From the NCBI GenBank assembly GCA_000755425.1, contig BBMT01000001.1:434001-498000 (forward strand): DNA of 64,000 nt, written 5' to 3'. Of the stretch, positions 19,912 through 29,999 are shown piece after piece; the stretch's first letter is position 1, and each line of letters starts with the position of its first letter. The notes beneath the pieces are model-generated. The model was not told the origin of the DNA. It searched no databases and saw only the letters and a list, made by a program, of their open reading frames with translations. Source of the DNA: Vibrio maritimus (GTDB taxonomy: Bacteria > Pseudomonadota > Gammaproteobacteria > Enterobacterales > Vibrionaceae). The position numbers were made by a program, and so were the translations under genes.

Positions 19912-20607
19912 ATGAAAACTATTGGCCTGCTTGGCGGAATGAGCTGGGAATCGACAGCAAACTATTACAAAGCAATCAATGAAGGTGTAAAGGCAGCGAA
20001 AGGCGGTTTCCATTCCGCCAAGATTGCGCTTTACAGTGTCGATTTTGCTGAGATTGAGGCGATGCAGCGAAGTGGCGATTGGGATGCTGCGGCTGAGCAT
20101 TTGTGTCAGGCCGCTCTATCAGTTCAGGCTGCAGGTGCCGACGCTCTTCTGATTTGTACCAACACCATGCACAAGGTGGCGCCAGAGATAGAGCAGAAAC
20201 TGTCTATTCCGCTTATCCATATAGCGGATGCAACTGCAGAAAATCTAGTCAAAGATGGTGTAACCAAAGTCGGATTGCTTGGAACGGCCTTCACTATGGA
20301 ACAGGATTTTTACAAAGGTCGATTGGAACAGCAATTTGGGATTGAAGTTCTAGTTCCAAATCACGAGCAACGTAAACGTGTTCATGACGTGATTTATCAA
20401 GAGCTTGTCAAAGGAGAAATACGAGAAACTTCCAAGCAAGAGTACCTGAAAATAGTAGGAGACCTTGCTGCAAATGGTGCTCAAGCAATCATTCTCGGTT
20501 GTACTGAGATAGCTATGTTAATCAAGCAAGCGGACACCTCGATACCATTGTATGACACGACTCAAATTCATAGCGATGCCGCCGTGAGCTTTGCTATAAA
20601 AGGTTGA
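19912..20607 (+). CDS. Aspartate/glutamate racemase family protein
   Basis: A 231-residue cofactor-independent racemase of the YgeA/aspartate-racemase group. It has the N-terminal GLLGGMSWESTANYY and the two catalytic cysteines in LLICTNTMHK (near residue 83) and IILGCTEI (near 197). Full length for the family. Such enzymes make D-amino acids, released in some Vibrio as cell-wall signals, or act on other alpha-amino acids. It appears to be a single-gene unit. Confidence 0.88.
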   Translation: MKTIGLLGGMSWESTANYYKAINEGVKAAKGGFHSAKIALYSVDFAEIEAMQRSGDWDAAAEHLCQAALSVQAAGADALLICTNTMHKVAPEIEQKLSIPLIHIADATAENLVKDGVTKVGLLGTAFTMEQDFYKGRLEQQFGIEVLVPNHEQRKRVHDVIYQELVKGEIRETSKQEYLKIVGDLAANGAQAIILGCTEIAMLIKQADTSIPLYDTTQIHSDAAVSFAIKG

Positions 20608-20771
20608 GTTGGTTTTATAAAGTCACGCTCACAACTCAGTCATTACACAGGCTGCTACTCACTAAGTGAGCATAGTGAGATCTAAGTCGAGAATTTTAAA
20701 AATACGGAAGGCAGGTCACAAAATAAGCAGCTATAACTAAGACTCTTGTTAAGTAGTCGCGAGTATGTAAC

Positions 20772-22240
20772 ATGTTGTTTATGTCCCGGTTTAAGGTGGT
20801 TTGGCCAATAGCTTTATACTGGTACTGATCTGCCATATGTCTTTTGCTTCCGACAATGAAGCTCTGCAAAGTCTCAACGTCTATGATGTCGCTTCTGAAG
20901 TAAGCGAGCCGTTTTCATCGAATCGATTAATTGTTGCCAACTCAAAAGCATGGAAACCGTATTCATTTATTGATGAGTCGGGTCAACCAGCGGGTATTTT
21001 GGTTGATTTTTGGAAAGCTTACGGTGAGGCTAATGATGTTGAAATCGAGTTTCAACTGGTGGACTGGCAAGAATCTCTAGATCGTGTAAAGCACAATCAA
21101 GCGGATATTCATGCAGGTTTGCTTTGGTCTGAATCGAGATCCAAGTATTTGGCGTATGGTCGAACGTTGTTTGCGATAGATACTCAGCTATATCTGCACC
21201 AGTCATTACAAACGTTCGATGCAAATGCTTTTTTACAGGGTAGTCATAGACACAGTGTTGGAGTCGTGTCCGGTGGCTATGAAGCCGACTACATGCAAAC
21301 TCATTTCCCCAATGTCGCGCTGACGCTTTTTGCTAACAACGCACTCTTGATTGAAGCTGCGCTTGATAATCGAGTACGAGCCTTCGTAGCCGATCAGCAA
21401 GTTGCCAATTATTATCTCTCTACATCACGTGCTAGTGGGAAGTTTATTGGCGTAAAACACCTCTATTCTGGGGAGCTTTATTACGCGACGTCAATCTCAC
21501 GCGCTCAAGCGCTGGGCAGTGTGATCGCCGATTTTAACAATGTGACAGCTCAAGAACGTAACCGGATACTAAGTCGATGGATGCACATCACGACCGTCTA
21601 TCCTGATTATTTACCTAAATTGGCTATTGGTGCTGTTAGCGCATTGGTCATCATCTACTTAGTAGTGTTCAAACTGGCAGTAAAGCTGCGTACAGCGGAA
21701 CTGGCGCGATCCAATCAAAAGCTTAAGCACTTATCGGAGACGGACGCACTCACCGGGCTTTGGAATCGTCGTTACTTCCTTGAGAAGTTAAAGCATTACG
21801 GGAAAGCAAACTGGAACTTAACCGTCATGATTGTCGATATCGACAATTTTAAGTCAATCAATGATACCTACGGGCACATCAAGGGTGATTTGGTTATTAA
21901 AAATGTCGCTGAAAAACTCAGTGCCTTGACAACCTCGACTCAAACTATAGCCAGAATTGGTGGGGAAGAGTTTGCAGTGGCTTTTGTCGACATGGCCACT
22001 GATGCTTCCGAGCAGCTTGCAGAAAACATTTGCCGTGCAGCGAGGGAGGTCGCTCTTGAAGAAATTGATTATCAGATGGTGACGGTAAGTGTTGGCTGTG
22101 TCATCTATCAAAATGCGAGTGACTTTGAGACTCTGTATGAAGCCGACAAACTCATGTATGCTGCTAAAAAACAAGGCAAGAACCAAGCCGTCGTCGAGTA
22201 TCTGCCTTCGAGTGTTCAGATCATCCAGTCGGCCAAATAA
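20772..22240 (+). CDS. Diguanylate cyclase with solute-binding-type sensor (possible N-terminal frameshift)
   Basis: A GGDEF enzyme that makes c-di-GMP, with an extracytoplasmic sensor. Counting from the in-frame TTG at 20801, a family-3 solute-binding domain (about 40-260; RLIVANSKAWKPYSF, DIHAGLLWSESR) is followed by a membrane helix (about 274-296) and an intact GGDEF domain with GGEEF at 387-391, so it should be active. The TTG at 20801 gives a signal sequence without a positive end. ATG 20781 or 20772 in another frame supplies MSRFKVV, and adding one T to the TTT at 20800-20802 joins the two into a normal signal peptide. I therefore suspect a frameshift and give the longer extent. Confidence 0.75.
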
Positions 22241-22315
22241 TTTCCTTAGGTCATCGTAGAGAGACGCTGTTGCTCACTATGCTGGGATAGGGAGAACGAC
22301 ACAGCATGCGAGCCG

Positions 22316-23232
22316 ATGAACAATAAAACCAATCTCAACCTTCTCTACACATTGCAAGTGCTGCTTGCAGAGCGTCATGTTAGCCGAGCGGCATTACGAT
22401 TGAACTTGACGCAGTCGGCGGTCAGTCGTCAGTTAAGTCAACTTCGTGAGATCTACCAAGACCCACTACTCGTGCGTGATGGCAGTCATTATGTCCTTAC
22501 TCCACGTGCTATAAAGCTTTGCGGTGAGATTGAACCTCTTCTCGATAACATACAGCGTGTGCTTGGAAATGACGAGTTTGATCCCAAGCACTATCAGCAG
22601 ACCCTAACGTTTTCATCCTCTGACTATGTGGCTCAGTACATTTTTCCGGAGTTAGTAGGACGTATTGGAGAAAGTGCGCCTTTAATGGACTTCTCGTATC
22701 GTCTTTGGGAGCCCAATTTACTACAGCGCCTAGGAGATTCTGACGTTCAACTCGCCTCGACTATGTTGCCAGAGGCACCAAATGGTTTGAGTTCACGCAA
22801 GATTGGCGAGGATGTACCGGTGATTGTGACTCGCAACATCATCCACTGGCAAGCTGTAAAGCGCTGAGTTTCTCCGATCTGGAAGCTTATCCACATATCC
22901 GTATTTCAGCGGGTGGTGACAAAGACAGTTTCCTTGATCTCGCAATGAAAGAGAAAGGGCTTGAGCGCCGAATCCTGGTGTCGACACCATTTTTCAGCTC
23001 AGCTTTTGCGATGCTCTCACAAAGTGATGGACTGCTTACTTTGCCAGACCATATCGCGGTCAACCTTGCCAAACAACTAGGGCTGCGAATCTTCGCACTA
23101 CCATTCACTCCACTTAAGCACCTTTATTGGCTAATTTGGCACCCGAAGTATGACCAAGATCCGGCGCATACTTGGTTACGTGAACAAGTATTAGCGCATA
23201 TGCGTACCTCGATGTACTCGGTTCGAGAATAA
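22316..23232 (+). CDS. LysR-family regulator (frameshifted)
   Basis: About 305 residues across two frames. An N-terminal winged HTH (LQVLLAERHVSRAALRLNLTQSAVSRQLSQL) is followed by an effector-binding domain. The first frame ends at 22867 with QAVKR; from about 22838 the other frame reads HHPLASCKALSFSDLEAYP and continues to a normal LysR C-terminus. One base added near 22835-22837 restores it. It sits upstream of a LysE-type exporter on the same strand, separated by 95 bases with repeated sequence elements, so control of that exporter is likely. Confidence 0.85.
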
Positions 23233-23245
23233 TCACTATGATCTT

Positions 23246-23286
23246 AAATCATGACGGTAATGATAAATCGTGATTTCAAATCATCA
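23246..23286 (+). repeat. Three AAATC(A/G)T(G/C)A elements before lysE-type gene
   Basis: AAATCATGA (23246-23254), AAATCGTGA (23265-23273) and AAATCATCA (23278-23286) lie in the same orientation in the space between the LysR gene and the exporter. Spacing is 19 and 13 bases. They could be the operator of the neighbouring LysR regulator. Confidence 0.4.
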
Positions 23287-23327
23287 AAAGTGAGTGTTAG
23301 ATTGATATTCAACGGAGGAAACAATCT

Positions 23328-23941
23328 ATGAGCTTCACTATTTGGTTATCACTTTTGGCTATCTGCTTGTTGGGGGCAATGTCGCCTGGTCCGAGTTTAG
23401 CGATCGTCGCAAAACACAGTCTCGCAGGAGGCCGGCAACATGGCCTTGCTACAGCGTGGGCACACGCGTTTGGAATTGGAGTTTATGCACTCGTTACCGT
23501 TCTCGGCCTGTCTGTATTACTACACCAGTTTCCCCTGGTGTTCAAAGGAATTTCATTACTTGGCGCACTGTATCTCGCGTGGCTGGGTTATAACGCGCTC
23601 AGCTCTAAAGGTGGCATTGTTGAGCGACTAGAATCGGGTAAGCAAGTATCGGTAATGACAGCAGCAAAAGAAGGGCTGTTTATTTCTCTACTGAGTCCAA
23701 AAATTGCCCTGTTCTTTACCGCATTGTTCAGCCAATTTGTTGCCGTCGGGAGTGAAGTATCTGACAAAGCCATCATCGTCTTCACCCTTTAGTGGTTGAT
23801 GGGTTGTGGTATACCTTGATCACTTTCATGCTGTCGTCACCTCGTTTATTGAACAAGCTTAAATCTAAGGCGAAGTTGATTGACCAATTATCAGGATTGG
23901 TGCTTATTCTATTGGCAGTTCGCGTTGTGACGACCTTGTAA
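23328..23941 (+). CDS. LysE/RhtB-family amino-acid exporter (frameshifted)
   Basis: About 204 residues with six predicted helices. The family signature GAMSPGPSLAIVAKHSLAGGRQHG lies near the start. The first frame stops at 23792 after KAIIVFTL. The next frame continues VVDGLWYTLITFMLSS and ends at 23941. CTTTAG to CTTTTAG at 23788-23790 joins them. The family exports amino acids or their derivatives; the substrate is unknown. An RBS (GGAGGA) precedes the ATG. Confidence 0.87.
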
Positions 23942-24015
23942 TTGCTCAATTAAACTTGTGAATCATCGTTTACCTTCATAGACTTAGGTAGCCTTACTAC
24001 TCTTTGGAGAACGAT

Positions 24016-24717
24016 GTGAAACAAGCCATTGTCCTTTTTTCAATTGCAGCTTTATTACAAGGCTGCAATGAGTACACCAGCGAACCGCGTCCAGAGGTCT
24101 TTACGCTCGACAATATCGATAGACTGGTGGTAGAAGATATTCTGATCCCAGAGAAATTGGATCCTAGAGATAAAGAATATAGATATAAGTCTGGTGCGAC
24201 AGATTTGAATAATGATGGTCGTGAAGAGCTCCTTGTATTGATGCAGGATCCATATTTTTGTGGGTCGGGTGGCTGCTCTGCCTACTTATTTCAAGATTCT
24301 GGCGAGCTACTTAGTAGGATGACAGTCGCCAACACGCCAATACTTCTCGCTAGTCGAGAGACGAACGGTTGGAAAGATTTTTATGTATGGAGCGACGGGG
24401 CACTGCGTAAGATGGCACATAATGGCCAGCAATATCCTTCTAATCCGTCCGTGGAGCCGAGTTATGATAGAACTCGAGAGCGTGATGCAGCACGACAGTA
24501 CATTGAAGTACAAGAAATCTACGTGCAGGACGGGTTCGACCTTACATTGATAGAAGATGTACCTATCTTTTATCCAGCTCACACGTATCAGTTTCAGTTT
24601 AAGCATTACGGTGACCCACAAAATCTGTATCTGTTTACCATCGATATGGTAACCGGAGACACTCAGCTTGTTACACAATCAGTTAAAAGTGACGACGTGG
24701 AGTCCAAAGAACATTGA
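24016..24717 (+). CDS. Putative lipoprotein of unknown function
   Basis: I prefer the GTG at 24016, which has GGAGA five bases upstream. It gives a short lipoprotein signal (KQAIVLFSIAALLQGC) with a lipobox cysteine. The mature part (about 215 residues) contains DLNNDGREELLVL, a calcium-loop/FG-GAP-like turn also common in small Vibrio lipoproteins, and a Cys-Gly-Ser-Gly-Gly-Cys pair. A TTG at 24004 is an alternative start. It is not in an obvious operon. Confidence 0.65.
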   Translation: MKQAIVLFSIAALLQGCNEYTSEPRPEVFTLDNIDRLVVEDILIPEKLDPRDKEYRYKSGATDLNNDGREELLVLMQDPYFCGSGGCSAYLFQDSGELLSRMTVANTPILLASRETNGWKDFYVWSDGALRKMAHNGQQYPSNPSVEPSYDRTRERDAARQYIEVQEIYVQDGFDLTLIEDVPIFYPAHTYQFQFKHYGDPQNLYLFTIDMVTGDTQLVTQSVKSDDVESKEH

Positions 24718-24805
24718 TTCTCAATTTTGAGATCGCAATGGCTTCGCCTTAGCGTGACATCTGTCCTAGGCTCTTTATGTTAGATAAAGCTAAAGGACTT
24801 AGCAG

Positions 24806-25864
24806 ATGTCAAAACAAAGTCGTCCCAAAGGAAGGTTTGAGCTTAGTTGTTTACTCTTAGTCCTATTGTGCTCACCACTTCAAGCAGAACATGGAGACTA
24901 TTCCGTTCATATTTATAACTGGGAAGCGTTTATGGCGCCTTCAGTTATCAACAATCTTAAACTTGAGCATCGTATCGAAATCGAGCAACTTTATTTCTCA
25001 GATGAAGCGGTAAGAGATGAACTGTTGCTTAGTGAACGTGGCAAAACCATCGACATAGTCGTGATTGAAAGCGTCCGTTTACAGGCTCTAAGCCGGTTAG
25101 GTGTGGTACGACCGATTACCTCACTAAGAGAAAAACTGTCGTCGCGCTTTGATGCTAAATGGATGGATGCATGCGGGGATTATGGTATCCCTTATGCGTG
25201 GGGTACCAGTGGAATTTTATATAGACATGACAAGGTCACCCCACCCATTTCCTCTTGGCGAACTCTCCTTGAACCTGCCGACAGCCTCAAAGGCAGAGTC
25301 TCCATGTATTACCATCCTATTGACCTTATTGGCGCTGCGTTATTAGCTTCAAATAAACACCCATTTTCAGAAGATGAGGTGGCACTTCAAAGCGCCCACA
25401 AGCTGCTTAAGTCCCAACGCTCCTATTTAGGTACTACCAACTATATTCTTAATGAAATAGGTCAACCTGAAAATCTCAAAAACATTGATATTGCTTTTGG
25501 TTTTTCTGGTGACCACCACGCACTCAATCGCGCAGAATCAAGTGTTAATTGGAGTTACGTCGTACCAAAGGAGGGCACGATTGTATGGTTAGAGTGCTTG
25601 GCAATACCGAGCGGTAGTCGTTTTCACGACAAAACGTTGTTCACTTTGGACTATTTAACGTCGCCAGAAGTTGCGGCGCTAAATGCTGAAGAGTCATGGT
25701 TTTCGACACCAAACAAGGATGTGCGCGCTTTTCTTAGTCAACAATATCTAGATGATCCGGTGATAAGTCCCGAGTCAGACTTAATAGAAAAAAGCTTTAT
25801 TTATTCGCCCGTAAGTGACAGTGGTCTGTTACTGAGGCAGAGAATTGTTGAAGACTTGAGGTAA
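24806..25864 (+). CDS. NspS-like periplasmic polyamine-type binding protein
   Basis: A 352-residue protein with a signal peptide (cleavage near LQA-EHG) and the fold of spermidine/putrescine-binding proteins (YSVHIYNWEAFM, IDIVVIES, GIPYAWGTSGILY, PKEGTIVWLECLAIPSGS). No transporter genes follow. Instead the next gene, one base on, encodes a membrane GGDEF-EAL protein. This is the arrangement of V. cholerae NspS-MbaA, where the binding protein senses norspermidine or spermidine and controls the phosphodiesterase MbaA. I infer the same role. The ligand is unproven and this may be a paralogue of the true NspS. Confidence 0.72.
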   Translation: MSKQSRPKGRFELSCLLLVLLCSPLQAEHGDYSVHIYNWEAFMAPSVINNLKLEHRIEIEQLYFSDEAVRDELLLSERGKTIDIVVIESVRLQALSRLGVVRPITSLREKLSSRFDAKWMDACGDYGIPYAWGTSGILYRHDKVTPPISSWRTLLEPADSLKGRVSMYYHPIDLIGAALLASNKHPFSEDEVALQSAHKLLKSQRSYLGTTNYILNEIGQPENLKNIDIAFGFSGDHHALNRAESSVNWSYVVPKEGTIVWLECLAIPSGSRFHDKTLFTLDYLTSPEVAALNAEESWFSTPNKDVRAFLSQQYLDDPVISPESDLIEKSFIYSPVSDSGLLLRQRIVEDLR

Positions 25865-25865
25865 G

Positions 25866-28271
25866 GTGATGAGATTACTTCGACGGCTTGATGTTGTCTT
25901 AATTCCTGTGATGACTTTGGTTGCTTCGATAGCGGGTACTGGGCTTTTTTTCGTGCAGCTTGATGAGCACAAAGCGGTAGAGCAAGAAAAATGGGTCACT
26001 AAGGTTGAGAATGCGCTTAATGCAGGTAAATTCGAGAGAAATGGTATCGAAGCGCTAGGGCATGAGATCGCGGGGAGTGCCCAGTTTATTAATCACATTC
26101 AAGATACAGGTGACTTTGCTCGTCGCAGTTTTCTTGAATCGCACATTAACTATGTATTGAAGCAAGACCGGGTTACGCAGCTAGGGAATGTAGATATCTA
26201 CAGCCTCGATTCTATGTTTACGCTAACAGCAACGTCGATGAAAACAGATCCATTTGTTGCGAGCGCACTATCGGATGACATTTATCAAACTGTGTTTGAC
26301 GCTTACATCCTCGTTTCGCTGGGGGAAGAGTTTTGTACCACAGGTTACACTTATCAAGCTTTGACAGGTGAAATTAGATACAGTTTTATTGGCGCGTACG
26401 ATCCCAATTTGCTTCCAGATGATAAACAGGCAATGACGCGTAAAGAGCGTAGCATGTTGGTAATTGATGGACCTTTAACTGAATTAAATCATCTATTTAC
26501 CGAAATTGCAGACTATCCGTACATTACACTAGAGTTTCACCAGCAACCCAGTGAAATCCAGCCGAAATCTGAAGTCTACTCCAAAGAAATCAACAACGAG
26601 TTCATTGATGGTAAGGTGATTAAGGTGTTTGGTCCCAGCATAGAACTGGAGCTCGATATTTTAGATGACCATTATGCTGCAATCAAAACTCTACTCGCTA
26701 TAAAAATGCTCATTTATATGGTGGGCGTAGTTCTATCGTTGTTACTTATTATTCATTTGATTGTTAGGAGCGAAGTGCTTAAACCAATTAATGGTTTGCT
26801 ACGTGATATCAAAAAGGGTGGCTTAGAACTTCGCTACTTCAAACGTGCGAAAGGAAATGATGAGGTATCCACCCTAAAAAATGCCTATATCGATAGCTTA
26901 AGTAAGGTTAAGTTTGAAGCTGAGTTTGATAGTCTAACCAAGCTCGCGAATAGAGCCTCGTTTATACGTTTCGTTGAACAACGAAGCGAGAGTTACTGCA
27001 ACGAACATTCATATATTGTCGCTTGGGATGTCATTGACTTCAGGCGGGTCAACGATTTACACGGTCAAAAAATCGGAGATAAAGCGTTGGTCACAATTGC
27101 GAGAGAAGTCGAACGTTTCATCTGTATGAACCAATCTGAATCGGGTTGTGGTTGTAGTGACTATTCAATCAGTCGCTACAGCAGCAATGCATTTTATGCG
27201 TTGATAAATGCAGAGAGTGAACTGAAGATTAGGGCGCTAATGGCGAACTTTGAGACGACGCTAAAGAATGCAGTTCGGATCGATGGTATGCCGTTAAGTT
27301 TAGACTTTGCGCAATCTATTTTTCCGCTCTATGGCGCGACTCACAAAGGGCTATGGCAGAGAGGAACGGAAGCTGCGTTAAATGAAGCAAAACAGATAAA
27401 AAACCAAAGGCCTTTGGTGTATTTCGATGCTCGACTCATGGAAGAGATAAATAGACGCGAAGAGATCGAAAAAATCCTGCTTACTTGCTGTCGAAGCGGT
27501 GAGTTCGAGCTGCGATATATGCCGTTGATTGATGCGAAAACCTACAAAATTGCCAGTATTGAAGTGCTTGTAAGGTGCCCACCGTTGCAAGCTATCGGTA
27601 TTGGACCTGAAGAATTTATCCCAACAGCCGAGCGCGCGAATATGATCGGTGACATTGATAAGTGGGTGATGGACAGTGCATTGAAAGCGTTATACTCACT
27701 ACAGGAAAAGGTGGGATATGAAGGTGATATATCCATCAATATCTCGGCACTGGAGCTCTACAATAATGAGTTTATCGAACTTCTTTGTGGTACTTGCCAT
27801 AAACACGGAGTAAGCCATGACAAAGTGATATTGGAAGTGACAGAGACCAGCTACGTGAAAAGTACTAGAGACACAGTCGCGATTATTTCAGGGCTTCGCG
27901 ATCTTGGCTTCAGGATTTCATTGGATGATTTTGGTACTGGATTCACCTCGATTAAACAGCTTCTCAGCTACCCGGTTGACGAACTTAAGGTTGATAAGAG
28001 TTTTGTTGAGCGTGTGGGGACTGACGGTTCGGAAGAAAAAATGTTGAATTCCATAATTTCACTCGGTCATAACTGTGATGCGAAAGTTGTAGGAGAGGGC
28101 GTTGAAACTGGCTATCAATGCCGGTATTTAACGGAGTTGGGTTGTGACTATCTACAAGGGTATTGGTTCAGCAAGCCGTTGACGTACCAAGAGTTCAGCG
28201 AATTCTATACAAAAGAACGGTTGGTTGGTATCAAATCCAAAATCTCGGAACTCACTATAATCAAGACTTAA
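25866..28271 (+). CDS. MbaA-like membrane GGDEF-EAL protein
   Basis: An 801-residue protein with an N-terminal helix (about 10-30), a periplasmic domain (about 35-270), a second helix (about 275-300), a HAMP-like linker, GGDEF, then EAL. The GGDEF site is degenerate (RYSSNAF near 437-443), with a short Cys-rich insertion before it, so cyclase activity is unlikely. The EAL part keeps EVLVR (566-570), NISALEL, EVTET, DDFGTG, KVDKSFV and EGVET, so c-di-GMP hydrolysis is likely. The GTG at 25866 is followed at once by ATG 25869. It is cotranscribed with the preceding binding protein, which probably regulates it. Confidence 0.8.
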   Translation: MMRLLRRLDVVLIPVMTLVASIAGTGLFFVQLDEHKAVEQEKWVTKVENALNAGKFERNGIEALGHEIAGSAQFINHIQDTGDFARRSFLESHINYVLKQDRVTQLGNVDIYSLDSMFTLTATSMKTDPFVASALSDDIYQTVFDAYILVSLGEEFCTTGYTYQALTGEIRYSFIGAYDPNLLPDDKQAMTRKERSMLVIDGPLTELNHLFTEIADYPYITLEFHQQPSEIQPKSEVYSKEINNEFIDGKVIKVFGPSIELELDILDDHYAAIKTLLAIKMLIYMVGVVLSLLLIIHLIVRSEVLKPINGLLRDIKKGGLELRYFKRAKGNDEVSTLKNAYIDSLSKVKFEAEFDSLTKLANRASFIRFVEQRSESYCNEHSYIVAWDVIDFRRVNDLHGQKIGDKALVTIAREVERFICMNQSESGCGCSDYSISRYSSNAFYALINAESELKIRALMANFETTLKNAVRIDGMPLSLDFAQSIFPLYGATHKGLWQRGTEAALNEAKQIKNQRPLVYFDARLMEEINRREEIEKILLTCCRSGEFELRYMPLIDAKTYKIASIEVLVRCPPLQAIGIGPEEFIPTAERANMIGDIDKWVMDSALKALYSLQEKVGYEGDISINISALELYNNEFIELLCGTCHKHGVSHDKVILEVTETSYVKSTRDTVAIISGLRDLGFRISLDDFGTGFTSIKQLLSYPVDELKVDKSFVERVGTDGSEEKMLNSIISLGHNCDAKVVGEGVETGYQCRYLTELGCDYLQGYWFSKPLTYQEFSEFYTKERLVGIKSKISELTIIKT

Positions 28272-28313
28272 TAAGTAGGAAACTTTAATTAATATTAGCC
28301 CATGACAGCTTGG

Positions 28314-29372
28314 TTATACTGCTGTGACGGGCTTCTTAGATAGTTGTGTGAGCTTTTCAATAAGCCCGCGTCTTACGAGATTGGCTTCTCGGTGAATGGT
28401 TATGTCGAGGATCAGAGCCATATCTGACAATTCAATTGGCTCTGCAAGTGCGTCTTTGATTGATTGTTGTAGATTTGGCGTGATTTGAACGTCGGGAGTA
28501 TTGCTCAGCACTAAAAACTGAGAGCCGCTATAGCGATACAATGCAAAGTCATTGGTTAGACAGTTTGCTACACGATCAGCCGCGACTTGAATCAACACAT
28601 CCCCATAATCAATCCCATATTTTTGGTTAATTTCTGGAATATTTAATATGCGGATCGACAACAGGTGATAGATGGGGTGCTTTAAATGATGCTTGATATC
28701 ATTGGTTAAAGCGGTGCGATTCAGTAAGCAAGTCAGAGCGTCTTTTCGCTGAATTGTTCTTCGAAGTTTAGAGTCGACCCAAAAGACACAGGAAATGAGT
28801 AAAAACAACACCACTAAGGCCACGGTGCTGGCCTTTTGATAGGTGAGTAGCCGTTGCAGTTCAGTTCGGTTTCGTTCGGTAATAGGGCTCTCTATTTGGA
28901 ACTTTTCATTGATAAAGTGGATCATCTCTTCGAAATTTACTTCGATTCTTTGTGTAAGCGCATCTTGGATTTGTGGTTCTGTGTCGAGGAGAACTAAGGA
29001 GCGTTCTAGGGCTTTAAACTTATTAAACTGAGAATCGATAAATGCCTTGTAACTTGCTTGTTCGATAAATTTAGAGGATTCTTTGCTGTTCAAAATGATA
29101 TCGAATCGGCTCCAAGTAAGATCGTATGCAAGCCACAAGCGGTCGCGGTTAAGTGGTTTGATGTGGGACTCTTTGATGAAGTTAGAGTACTCTTTCACTA
29201 GCTGTAGGATAAACCAAGTCGCCTCATTTTTACGATCGGAAAGGTCTTCATTGATTTGATTGATCCTATCAATAGTGATGACGTTGACTGCTAATACGCA
29301 AGCAGTGATCGTGGCTAAAACGATTTTTACAATACTGATCGGGAACTGTTCGACGCAGTCTTTTATCCTCAT
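28314..29372 (-). CDS. Membrane protein with degenerate GGDEF domain
   Basis: A 352-residue protein with a helix at about 15-33, a periplasmic helical sensor, a second helix near 180-200, and a C-terminal domain with the GGDEF fold (KDALTCLLNRTALTNDI). The active-site motif reads YSGSQF in place of GGDEF, so catalysis is doubtful; a binding or regulatory role is more likely. It is followed by a possible pairing with the upstream small periplasmic protein, whose stop is only one base away from this start. Confidence 0.72.
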   Translation of the reverse strand: MRIKDCVEQFPISIVKIVLATITACVLAVNVITIDRINQINEDLSDRKNEATWFILQLVKEYSNFIKESHIKPLNRDRLWLAYDLTWSRFDIILNSKESSKFIEQASYKAFIDSQFNKFKALERSLVLLDTEPQIQDALTQRIEVNFEEMIHFINEKFQIESPITERNRTELQRLLTYQKASTVALVVLFLLISCVFWVDSKLRRTIQRKDALTCLLNRTALTNDIKHHLKHPIYHLLSIRILNIPEINQKYGIDYGDVLIQVAADRVANCLTNDFALYRYSGSQFLVLSNTPDVQITPNLQQSIKDALAEPIELSDMALILDITIHREANLVRRGLIEKLTQLSKKPVTAV

Positions 29373-29373
29373 A

Positions 29374-29859
29374 CTAGTACCGCACTTCTTTCAGTTGCCA
29401 GATCATCATTGAATGGTAGTTGGTATTATCAATTTCTGGATACTGGGACAACGGGAATATCACCCAGTAGGGCCCTTTATCCCGGATTGACATTCGTTTG
29501 CCATTCTTACGGTTTGCGATAATGGGCTGGTATTGTTTTATATCTTCTTGTCGAATCGAGACTTTGTAATCGTTTAGTGCGATAAAGGTGATGAGCTCAG
29601 GTAGTGGGGTATTTGCCTGAGTGAACAATTCTTCTAATTTGACTCCTGTAAACTGGTTCATTCCCTCTAACCAAGGTAGCTCGGTATCAATCGTTGCTTT
29701 AGGCATGCTAGAAAGATCAGTATCGGAGTACTTTTTTACCACAACACCACCACTTCTCAGTGTTAAATCTGCAGCAAGTAATGGGGTGGAGAAAAACCAA
29801 AGCAGTGCTGTTAGGGAGGCGATGAGAGCAGCTATACGCATAATGAAACTCCTTTTCAC
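29374..29859 (-). CDS. Periplasmic protein resembling a molybdopterin-binding (SUOX-like) domain
   Basis: A 161-residue secreted protein (signal peptide ends near LLAAD). LPWLEGMNQFTGVKLEELF and YWVIFPLSQYP resemble small stand-alone oxidoreductase molybdopterin-binding proteins. No Cys for molybdenum is visible, so it is probably not an enzyme. It lies in an operon with the degenerate GGDEF gene downstream and could be its sensory partner. Family assignment is from memory. Confidence 0.55.
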   Translation of the reverse strand: MKRSFIMRIAALIASLTALLWFFSTPLLAADLTLRSGGVVVKKYSDTDLSSMPKATIDTELPWLEGMNQFTGVKLEELFTQANTPLPELITFIALNDYKVSIRQEDIKQYQPIIANRKNGKRMSIRDKGPYWVIFPLSQYPEIDNTNYHSMMIWQLKEVRY

Positions 29860-29951
29860 GTTATACCGTATAGTGTAGAAACAGAGGTTTCTCCTTCAAG
29901 CCAATCTGTGTCTAAGATATGAGACACGTTGAATTTAAAGCAAGGACATAT

Positions 29952-29978
29952 AAAAAAGGCTGAGCAAAAGCCCAGCCT
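29952..29978 (-). terminator. Terminator of tal-tkt
   Basis: A stem around AGGCTG (29957-29962) and CAGCCT (29973-29978), with inner pairs, followed on the minus strand by six Ts. Confidence 0.75.
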
Positions 29979-29999
29979 ACGGAACTCAATAGAGAAGAG

